A stretch of DNA of 64,000 nt. Origin: Heterotrichella gracilis. Lineage: Eukaryota > Sar > Xanthophyceae > Tribonematales > Xanthonemataceae. The stretch spans positions 1-64,000 of the forward strand of contig JAULBX010025042.1 in assembly GCA_032358255.1 (NCBI GenBank). Direction: 5' to 3'. Below, piece after piece: positions 54,895-64,000 of the stretch. Positions within the stretch are counted from its first letter, which is position 1, and each line of letters starts with the position of its first letter. The position numbers and the translations under genes are program-made. Under the pieces are notes generated by a model, which was not told the origin of the DNA, did no database searches, and saw nothing but the letters and a program-made list of their open reading frames with translations.

Positions 54895-57800
54895 ATGTCA
54901 GCAGCAGAGTACAACCAGCTGGCTGTGGCTGGTGACAAGGGTCCAGCCACCCCTGAGAGCAGTGAAGATGAAGAAGAAGAAGACAGTGACGAGGAATACG
55001 CACCCACAGGCCCCATAGACCCCGAGAACTGCATGCTGTCTGGTCCAGGCATATCGGGTGGTTCAGCTGGCTTGCCAATCAGCTTTACTGTGCAGTGCAA
55101 GGACTCGAAGAACAGGCCAGTCACCGAAACTGGCGCATATGTGGTTGCCCATATCAACCCAGGCACCAGTGCTGCCAATGCAGGGGCCCAACCAGTACAG
55201 GCGAACATCCGTGACAACCTGGACGGCACATACACAGCAACATATACAGTCTCAGCACGTGGGGACTACCAGGTACGAGGGCTTTAGCTTTGGGCCCTTC
55301 AGGGCTGGTTGGCTGTTCAACTATATGGGGTGGACGCTGCAAAACACTGAGCTAACCATGGTTGTGGGGCTGCAGGTGGTGGTGGAGATCAATGGTACTG
55401 CTGTTGGTGGGTCCCCCTACCCCGTCTTTTTCAGCCCCCCAACCTCAGCCGCAGAGGCAGCCTCCCAAGTCCAAACCACCCAGGCTGGGGCTGCCCCTAC
55501 GACGAGTAGTGCACCAGCAGACACGCATCTTGCCTTGCCTGAGGGCGTGCCACTGGTGAGTCCCTCCCTCCCGCTGGTCTAGTTGCATGCACAGTGACTT
55601 GCATGCCCCAGGTTGGGATGCAATTGGGTAATAGCGCAGGCCTTGGCATGCTGCTGCCAGGTGCCAGACCCTTGTGGACGCCTATCGGGTCACCTCACCT
55701 TGTTGCATAATGGCCACTGGCCTGGACACCTAGCTTTAAAACCTGCTGTGCAACCCATCCCACTTGACAGCTTGTGCTCCCCACCACAGGGCGCCGTTGC
55801 CCATGTTGCTGGCGTGGCCTTCCCAGCTGATGAGGTGCTGCTGGTGCGGACGGTGCTGGTGGCTAACCTTGCCCTATCCGTGACGGCAGAGCAGGTGCGG
55901 GGCTTGGGTGTGGTGGCAGTGGTGCTTGAAGAGTGGGTGGGTGTTGCCATAGGCTGCGTGAGTTGCTTTGACCGCACTGCTTGGCACAAGCCTCTGCCCA
56001 GTGGTCGCCTGTGGGTGATGTATGTAGTGATGATATTGGAGCTGACGAGCGTGTGGCGCCGTTGCAGTTGAGGCAACTGTTTGGCTTTTGTGGAGCGGTC
56101 AAGACCTGCAAGCTGTATGGCTCGACACAGCGGTTTGCACTGGTGGAGTATGGCTCAGACGGGGTGAGTCACCACCTCTGGGTTTCCTGTGGTCACACCA
56201 GTTAACGAGCCCATCCTGTTTGGTTGCATATTATACCATCGCAGTTGCAAATCCCATTCTGAGCCTGGTTCAATTGCTCGCAGGAGGCCTCAACAGCCCT
56301 CAGCATGAACAACTACAGCGTCATGGATGTCCCGATTCGCGTGGAGCTGGCGAAAACCTCTGTAGAAAGTGCCCCAAACTCAAACAACCCGTTCCTTGCC
56401 CTGCACATGCAGCAGTTGGGTGCATACCAGGCCTCTCAGATGCAGCAGGCGACTTTGGCTGCGCAGGTGGCACAGATGCGGGCACAGATACGGACAAGCG
56501 GGACCAAGATTGTAGGTAAGACTAAGTGGGCTGCTGCCGTTGTGGATGCTGCACCTGCTCTGTATTGCAACGGCATGATCTTCATGGGCGTGTCACAATG
56601 TCACATTATCCACAGAGCAGCAGCTATAACCCCAATGTTTATGAACTACAGCAATGGGCTGGATGTCATGCATGCCACCTGCCTCACAACAGGAATTGCT
56701 GGTGCCATGTGCTGCACATGTTCATGCACTTTTTGTCACTCCATGGTGCACCACACGTGCATGCGCTGCACCTCGCTTGGCTGCCGCACTGCAGGGTGTG
56801 ACTGCGCTTGTCAAGCTCCTCTGCTGGCCGGGTGGTAGCTGCTCCAACTTGTGGGTGCCCCCTCCCCGCTGTCTGTGCACTGCTATGCGTAGCGGCAAAC
56901 TGCTGCCGCCCATTTGGTTTCCACAAGGTGTCTCCCGATACCCCAAATCTGCATGACCTCGCCTGCATGCAGCTATGCGCCTCACCCTTTCCTTCCTGCT
57001 GGTGTGTTGCTGACTGGGTGACTTGCCTGCACAGCACAAAACTCCGCATCACAACGCGCTGCAGCACAAGCCGCCGCTGCTGCTCTGTCTAGGCAATTGG
57101 CCGAGAAGATGGGCGGCGGGGCCGGCAACCAGGGGGCGCCCATGGACAAGCGCAAGCGCAGCCGCAGCAGAGACAGGGACCGCAGCAGGCGCGACCGGGA
57201 TTCCAGGCCCGCGCGGCGGTCCCCATCAAGGGGGAAGCGGTCGAGGTCGAGGTCCAAGGGGAGGAGGACACGGTCAAGGTCCAAGGGGAGGAGATCAAGG
57301 TCGAGGGACAGGAACAGGAGGCAGAGCGACCCCAGGCGGGATCGCAGCCGCAGCCGCGACCGGCGGAGGGACGGGGGCAGGGACCGCAGCCGCAGGTGGG
57401 GGCATCAAGAGTTTTAGGCCTGCATGGGTGGATGTGGTGTGTTCAACATCTCGCAGGCTATGCAGTGGATACCCTTGCGCTGTGGCCAGGCAAGGGTGTG
57501 GGGTTGCATTTGGCGCGGTGGGAGTGGGAAACAATAGTGTATACCTGCTGCAGACCATTTCAAGGGACACAACCCCATGTGTTACGCATTAATGGACCAC
57601 ATCTATAAATGTGTGTGTGGGGGGGGTGAAAAATGTATTCGTCGGTGTGTGTGTGCCGCATCCAGACGAGATGGATGTCATTCCCATCCTGACTGTGTGG
57701 CATGCAGGAGCGGGAGCAGGGACAGGAACCGCAAGCACACACTCACACGCAGCCCGTCACCCGCCAGGTGCGCTTAGGACCCGGTGCATGTAACCGGTGT

Positions 57801-58878
57801 GCTGATGGTACATGCAGGGGCTGGCTTCCCTGGTGGTTCCTGTGCATGTTCATGGGCATCCTCATGCAGTGCATGGTACCGCCATGCAACATGACACATA
57901 AGCATGTGGTTAAGCAGGGCTGCAGGGCTGCACGTAATCCAGCAATATTGTCTGTGTTGCATGTGGGGCACCATGAAGTTCCATGCACTTACATTGCTGA
58001 TGCCGCTTTTGAGTGTCGTGGTGCAAAGGTCCGTGTGGGGCGTGGCATGCAGCACTGCATGCCTCACTTCTGCCCACCTTTTTGGGTTTGAGGAGCCATG
58101 GCTGTGATGCAGGCGCAGCAGCAAGGATGTGCGGTCGGACAGGGACAGGGATAGGGACAGGCCCCGTGAGGCAGACAGGCAGCATGACCGCGAGAGGGAG
58201 AGGCATGGGGGCCGGGAGAAGGGCAGGGAGGAGGACAGGTGCGTAGTAGGACTTAGTGATTTTGCCGCATGCTGCATGTATTCTGGGCTAGCACAACGCT
58301 GGCGCGAGCTCTATTCCTAACTTTGGTGAGCTAAGTATGGTTTCTGTTGTGGATTCTGCGTCTGCATTGTCATACTACGCCCAGCCCATTGTTGTTTATC
58401 ATGATCATATGTAAAGATTTTGTGCTTGGCGTGCAGGTCCAAGGGGGGAGACAAGCACTCCAGCAAAAGCAGGGACAAGGACAGGGCCGGTGAGAAGAAG
58501 GAGCATAAGGACAAGCACAGGCACAGGCAGAGGGCTAAGGACACGGATGGGGAACAACCAGGGAAAGGGAAGGGGGAGGAATCGGGCCAGGACCGTGCTG
58601 ACTCGCCAGCAGGTGACAAGGGCGCTGAGAACCCAGGGGAGGTGTCAGATGCGGGTGCAGCGCAGGTGGCAACGCCTGTCAGCGACGGCAAAGTGGAGGT
58701 GGCAGCAGGCGGTGGCCCAGTGCCCAATGGCAAGGCAGAGATGGGGGGGATTGATGGCAGCCCAGTCCCAAATGGCAAGGTGGATGCTGTTGAGGGGGAC
58801 GTCAGTAGTGCAGCGGTGGATGCTAAGGTGCCACAGCCTGCCAGCAATGAGGATGGTGGTGTGGTTGCGGTTGGGTGA
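54895..58878 (+). CDS. Filamin-repeat + RRM + RS-rich RNA-binding protein (plant IRR-like)
   Basis: Nine exons (54895-55272, 55376-55555, 55790-55894, 56068-56163, 56284-56515, 57035-57395, 57708-57767, 58113-58238, 58437-58878) join in phase to 659 residues. After an acidic start (ESSEDEEEEDSDEEY) there is a filamin/ABP280-type Ig domain: FTVQCKDSKNRPVTETGA, RDNLDGTYTATYTVSARGDY and EINGTAVGGSPYPVFF, roughly residues 50-150. A divergent RRM follows (RTVLVANLALSVTAEQ, LRQLFGFCGAVKTCKLYG, RFALVEYGS). Then comes an Ala/Gln-rich helix and a long SR/RD-rich region (KRSRSRDRDRSRRDRD and similar). The tail is acidic, with PVPNGKAEM-type repeats. This domain order is that of Arabidopsis IRR-type splicing regulators. 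It probably acts in pre-mRNA splicing in the nucleus; the identity with IRR is inferred from layout. Confidence 0.8.
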
Positions 58879-60094
58879 GGAGGGGACTGTGGCGGGCACT
58901 GCAGTCGCCCAGGTACCCCTCACTGGCTGGGTGCCCATACAGAGTGATGTGGCCCTGGTCAGGGGTGGCAGCGCGTTGGCAGCATTGATGTCCCACGGAT
59001 ACTGTCTCTGCAGCTGGTTCAGTTGGTTACACGTGATCATCGGCAGTTGTCTAATAGCATTTGTTTGGCAAAACAGTTTGAGAAGGGGGCGCGGGGTCAT
59101 TTGGATGGTGGCGTGCACATTCAATGGACCACACACTGTGTGATGACAATTTGAGTGATGGATGCACACGTGCTATCCACAATTCAGGCGGACCAGTACT
59201 GACTCAAGAGTCAAATTGTTACATGATATTACTCAGCTATCACAGTACAGACACTGTTCGGACGAATTGGCTCAGCCCTGGGCCAATCAAATTTTACAAA
59301 TGGTGCCACACACCTGCCAAGCGCTAAGTTGACACAATGTGCACACCCCAGGTTGCCAAGGATGCCTGTAGGCCAAATCTGGCTATGGAGCGCATGCAAC
59401 CAAACTATTAGCACCGTGCATGGTATTCAAAGTTTGCCAAATCACCATACACCAGTGCCAATGACGAATTGGATCATGATATAAGTTCAAGTCAATGACA
59501 TGATCATGTGTTTCATATCGTGTTAAACCAAATCAATCGATGATGCAACAGTGCAACATGACATGATCAACATTCAGCATCCCTGATACGCTGCAGCGGC
59601 TATAATAGAATTATCCATGTAAAGCTTGCCAGCCCGGGTTGACCCCCGGCCAGCGGTCGGGCCCAGGAAACCTCAACACTGCTGTGTCCCTCGCCAGCCA
59701 GGCCCTGGGACCTGTACAGGCTGTGCATAGACAAGACTACAAGTGGTCCTGTAAAGACTAATAGTACCAAAGATGCATGATGCGCCTGGCGGTATGATAC
59801 TTGTTGGCAACACAATGTTTCATGCTGGGCCAGGCGCTGCCGCTGCCACCTCATCCTGGACCTGCCCCATTGTCCCCCTCAGTGCCAGAGCCAGCAGGCT
59901 CAGCTCCAGCGATTGTGGACTGCACCTGAGTTGACAACTCAGCGCCAATCGCTGCGTCTGGTGGGCACGACGGGTCATGCATACCCCCCACCTGCAGGGC
60001 CGCTGTCATGTTCAGCAGCTGAGGTGCTGTCGGGAGCACCAGCCTGCATATCTGGGCCAACACCGCCACCGCCACCTGTATCTGCACTTCCTGA
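58879..60094. other. Convergent spacer, no gene seen
   Basis: Gene-free sequence, AT-richer around 59120-59600 with repeated ATGATCA/CATGATC words. An open minus-strand frame (59851-60162) overlaps the end of the next gene but has no motif. Confidence 0.4.
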
Positions 60095-63000
60095 CTACGG
60101 GTGGGTGGGTGGCGGTGCGCCAGGCCCTGATGCCTGCTGATCCTGCAACAGAGGATGCGCACTCTCTAGAGGCTGGGGTTCCTCACCGGCCCCAATGGCA
60201 GGCCCTGGAGCTGCATCTGCTTCTGTGTGTCCTTGGGGGTCCCCCAAGGGACTGCCTGGTGGGGTGGGGCTGGAGGGTGTATCACCATGTGGCGCTGCCT
60301 GCATCGCATTCTGCTCGCTCATGGACGCCCCAGGAGGGGCCAAAGGAGGGGGTGCTGTCGCCCCATCCTGCTGGGAGGGTCTTTGGTCAGGTGCTGGGGG
60401 TGAGGCAGGGGAGGGGGATGGGGGGTTGGCCACCTCCTGAGACACACCAGTCTGTGGCACATCACCCTCTGCCACCTGGCAACCCTCCCCCTGCCCATGC
60501 GCTGCGGCGCGGCCACCTGGCTCACACTGATGCTGCACACCCATTGTTGGAGACCCTACAGGGTTTGGGACACCCATGGAGGCCTGAGGCGCGTGAGCGC
60601 GAGGAGGCGCGGGCCCTGGTGGGGGGTGCGGCGCCTGGGGTGGGGTCTGGAGGTGGGGGGGAAGGGGGTGCGCGGGGACGAGGATGATGTTCATGAATCC
60701 CGGGTGGCTGGGGGGGAGGCCAGTGGGGAAGTGCGTCGTGGCGGGTGGTGGGGTGGTGGGTCGCGCGGGTGGTGGGGTGGCGGGGGGTGATCCAGGTGGT
60801 GCGCTGCTGGCAGGGGTGCCTCGCAGGGTTCCTGCAGGGTGTTTAGGGTTTTCATCAAGGTCAAAGGTCCTTGTTGGTGGCCTCTGCACTGTGTAAGGTT
60901 GCAATCCATGCCCGCAGGGTTAGAGTTCCCATGGTGGATTATGCACCAACTTGCCATGTGGCTCCACAGGTTGTCTGAGTCACGCACACATGCATGCACT
61001 CCTCCCCCTTGGAACTACTCTATGCCACAATGTAAAAATGGGACGTGGCAAGCTCACAAGCTTGCTGCAACCCCGCAAACAACAAAGTTGGTTTTGACCG
61101 CTTTGCGGCACCTCCTGGCGCACCTTGAAACCCTCGGAAGGTCGGCAGCCCAGGCGACGCAGCGCCAGCACCGCTTCCTTCTCCAGCTTCCCCCCCTGAT
61201 GTGTGCGCTTGCTCCCCTGTGCCTTTCTCCATTGCCTGCTGTGGCTGTGGCTGTGGCTGTGGCTGTGGCTGTGGCTGTGGCTGTGGCTGCACAAACCCTG
61301 CAAACCCCACAAACCCTGCAGGTCCCTGTGTGGTGGTTACAACAGCTGAGAAGGGGGGTTGTGCAGGCATGGGCCCAGGTAGGATGGGCCTAGCCTGCGC
61401 CAGACTGCCACCTGGCATGTGCTGCATGAGCCCAAGGGGAGGGGTGTAAATCTGGCGCACAGGGTCCCACACTGGCATCAGGGGTGACAGCCCCAGGGAT
61501 TTGGCGGGGGGGGCGCTGGGTGGGGTGCTGAATTGTGTTGATGTCCTAAATTGGGTTGTGCCACCCGCAATCCCCGCATCCCCACCACCCACCACCCCCT
61601 TCTCTCCCCCCTTGCCAGGTGTCAGCGGTGGCACCAGCTGCTGGCCCCCCACATGGCCTCCCGCCTGCAGAGCGCCACCCCCTCCCCCTCCCCCCACCCG
61701 CTGCGGGGCCCCATCATGATGCCCATGTGGAGATGGAGGTGTGTAGCCCAGTAGTCTGCTGCCCTCCCCAGCAGGAGCATGTTTTGCCCCCCCTGTCCCT
61801 CCCCTTGGCGGGGGTCCCCCCGGTGCTGTCTTGACCATCATTGCCTGCATGGCCACAAATCCCTGGTGCAGACCAGACACCTCCTGCTGGAGCTGGCGCA
61901 GGGCGTCGTCGCGGTGGGAGGATACCTCCCTGGGACAGGCAAGCAAAGTATTGGAATGGAAACAAAGGCGCAATATGAACAATGATGATTGGTCGATTTC
62001 CCAAAATGGAAATGTGTGGGGTGCACCATGCTGAAAGCTGGTGCAACGCATGCTCAAGAAAGAACCCGTTAGGACAGGTGGCACAATATGGAACTAAATG
62101 AAGGCAGGAGGGAAAACGCGCACTATGGGCACAAGCACGTGGGGCATCAGCATGTGCCGTGATTGGCACTGGGGACTCAAAACAGCACACAGCTACAGGA
62201 TGTCACATATCGCACACCACCCCCACCGGTGGGTACCCCCACCTGAGCGCCGCGTTCTCCATCACCGCTTCCGCCAGCGCCTCATACCTCCCCGCCCCCT
62301 CCTCAGCCAGCGCCGCCACCTGGCCCTCAAGCACGTCGCAGCGGCGCGCCAGCGCTGACGTGGCATCAAGCCCGCAGCGCAGGCCGGCCGCCAGGTTGGC
62401 GATGAGGTCACTCCCCTGCCCGCTGGGAATGACGCCACCCTCCTCCACCCTGGCATGGTCAGGGGAAGGCTGGCGGGAGATTTCTGCGGGCGCAGCCTGC
62501 TCCTGCATTGGTGAGAGGCGGCGTGGGGGGTTGGGGCGGCGGCGGCGGCAGGCGGCGGGTGGCTATGCAGGGCAGGTGGACAAGGCACATGGGGCATGGC
62601 CATTGGTCACTTGTATATCCATCTTGTAGGCATAGGTTAGTGGCTGTAGCTTGTTGCAAATGCGCCCCTGGACATATGGTCATCAACCTACTGCCCATGC
62701 GCATGTCCTGGAGTCCACTTGGGGTAGTGGGGTAGCCATTGTTCCATTATCAAAACCCATGATCAATCACCATTGCTCATGAGTCTTTATAACAGGACCA
62801 TGGCTTCTCAATGTGGGATCCGGTCATGAGCATGGGCAGTAGGCTGATGGCCTTTGATCATTGGCCCAGGGTGGCAGTGGGTGGTGGCTGGGGCCAAGGG
62901 CCATGGTCAGTGGGTGCATGGCGAATGACCAATGACCATGATTGTTCGAAATTGCAAGGTGCTCAATGCATGTCAGTGTTCCCATTGAACCACTTTCCCA

Positions 63001-64000
63001 CTGTGCATGGCCCCAGCCTATCTCCCCCTGACCAACCTGATACACGCAGGCGCCGCCCGTATTCCATCCCCCAACCCCCACCTGCAGCGCCCCCGCCTCA
63101 CCCTCCACCCGCGGGGTACGGCACCCTGCCACCGGCCCCAGGCGCAGCGCTGAGCGCCCCTCGGTGGCCAGACCCTCTCGGTGCTCCTGCAGGGCGGCGA
63201 TGGCAGCCTGTGCAGCAGTGGAAGGTGGGATGGGATGTGACAGAGGGTGTGTGTGTGTGACAATGTCGAGAAGCCTACAACTTGCATGGCATTGTGTGGT
63301 GTGGATGCATGTGCATAAGCCAAACCAGCGTGGGGGCCCCATGCATGGCAAGGGCTGCTGCATTATCCACTCCCCACCCACCGCAGCCCAAATACACCCA
63401 CCGCTCCACCATTACCACCCACCTTGAGCTCCGTCGGCTGCGCCCCCTGTGCCTTCCCCTCCTCCCTGCCCGTTGCCTCCCCTCCCGTTGCTGAGCACAC
63501 CGCCTGCACCGCCTGGTCCGCCTCCCTCCTCACGTGGTGCAGCAGCGAGCGCACCTCCCTCAGCTCACGCAGCTCCTGGGACAGCTCAAAGGCCTCCTCC
63601 CTGTTTATGGCGATGTCAAGGGGGTCAATTTGGCCACCGATTGATCATACAGAGACTTCAAGAGTGTGCAATGCTGTATAGATTTTGACAAAACTTCAAG
63701 ATTTTTTTCTTAATTTTTTTACACACATATATCACATATTACTTATAACTCCCGGCCAATCTCGTGCCAGCAGCCGCGGTAATATGGGAGGGGCAAGCAT
63801 TGTTTAAAATGATTAAATGTTAAGGGCGTGTAGATGGCTTGAAAAATAAACATTGACGAGAATCAAAGCACGAAAATACCTCCCCTTCCCCTACCTGAAC
63901 ATCTCCTCAGCCTCGAGTGCATCCTTTGACTGCAGCCAGTACTCCATGTGGCCCTCCTTGTTGTGGCGCCGATGCAGGCGGTCACCGCCGGGAGAAACCT
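60095..64000 (-). CDS. Large coiled-coil, Pro/Gly/Gln-rich protein of unknown function, 5' partial
   Basis: Six minus-strand exons were resolved: from beyond the right edge to 63895, 63600-63423, 63207-63082, 62502-62243, 61929-61058 and 60888-60095. All are in phase. The visible N-terminal half is helical with coiled-coil character: EGHMEYWLQSKDALEAEEMF, ELSQELRELREVRSLLHHVR, AAIAALQEHREGLATEGRS, and LARRCDVLEGQVAALAEEGA. A further heptad-like stretch (RDDALRQLQQEVSGLHQGF) leads into low-complexity Gly/Pro/Gln sequence with a (QP)n block and a very Pro-rich tail. No known domain was recognised. A cytoskeletal or scaffold role would be a guess. The intron 63601-63894 contains a mitochondrial-type rRNA fragment. 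The final stop at 60095 assumes no further splicing. Confidence 0.6.
61239..61290. repeat. (CTGTGG)n hexanucleotide repeat
   Basis: Nearly nine perfect CTGTGG units encode the Gln-Pro repeat of the coiled-coil protein on the minus strand. Confidence 0.95.
63655..63885 (+). rRNA. Mitochondrial-type SSU rRNA fragment inserted in an intron (NUMT)
   Basis: The universal 530-loop sequence GTGCCAGCAGCCGCGGTAA lies near 63764-63782, preceded by CCCGGCCAATCTC. It is followed by TATGGGAGGGGCAAGC and GGGCGTGTAGATGGCTTG, matching the order of bacterial helices 18-19 (TACGGAGGGTGCAAGC, then GGGCGTAAAG). A later piece (TTGACGAGAATCAAAGCACG) resembles the TGACGCTGAGG-x-GCGAAAGC region further on, suggesting an internal deletion. 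The block is far more AT-rich than its neighbours. It fills most of a 294-bp minus-strand intron with the rRNA sense on plus. Its boundaries are approximate. It is too short to be a functional gene. Confidence 0.8.

Noticed and set aside
59977-60687. A 236-codon plus-strand ORF
   Set aside because: It lies opposite the Pro-rich tail of the coiled-coil protein; its His/Arg/Gly composition is the complement of CCN-rich codons.
1-64000. tRNA, snRNA or snoRNA genes
   Set aside because: I scanned for T-arm and B-box-like sequence and conserved snRNA words and saw no complete cloverleaf or known RNA; short structured RNAs could still be missed by eye.

Overview
This is nuclear DNA from a photosynthetic eukaryote, most likely a chlorophyte green alga; the species cannot be read from the window. 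Almost every gene is split by short GT-AG introns. Several proteins carry plastid transit peptides (PAM71-type transporter, plastid GPAT, plastid ribosomal protein L6), the SR and filamin/RRM proteins resemble plant families, and TGCATGCA palindromes and TTTAGGG telomere-like words are scattered through introns and spacers. No bacterial operons, CRISPR arrays or viral genes were seen. Gene models below were built by hand from splice-site phase and protein-family continuity.

Layout, left to right: EXO84-like exocyst subunit (-, runs off the left edge); COX5B (+); chloroplast GDT1/PAM71-type transporter (+); CPN10 (+); BCL7-domain SWI/SNF subunit (-); a plastid-type DUF2358/NTF2-like protein (+); a leucine-rich-repeat protein (-); an RCC1-repeat protein (+); plastid glycerol-3-phosphate acyltransferase (-); a tandemly duplicated small gene of unknown function whose second copy is truncated (+,+); a five-domain secreted Kazal protein (-); CKS1 (-); a membrane-anchored 2H-phosphoesterase-like protein (+); a GLTP-fold lipid transfer protein (-); ribosomal P2 (+); ribosomal eL33/L35a (-); a SETD6-type SET methyltransferase (+); 20S proteasome beta-2 (-); TFIIA gamma (+); plastid ribosomal protein uL6 (+); an RRM/RS splicing factor (-); a filamin-RRM-RS protein resembling plant IRR (+); and a proline/glycine-rich coiled-coil protein (-, runs off the right edge).

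Most neighbours alternate strand, so at least nine pairs share short divergent 5' regions (for example GLTP/P2, PBB/TFIIA gamma and the SR/IRR pair). The genes are housekeeping functions (respiration, translation, protein turnover, transcription, splicing, secretion, plastid lipid and ion metabolism) without an evident common pathway.

The most unusual items are a mitochondrial-type small-subunit rRNA fragment inside an intron at the right end (a NUMT), a COX5B lacking all four zinc-ligand cysteines, the truncated tandem gene copy, a near-perfect 140-bp hairpin with TA ends (MITE or small-RNA precursor), the five-Kazal secreted protein, and 9-nt and 17-nt microexons. I found no clearly new multi-gene system.
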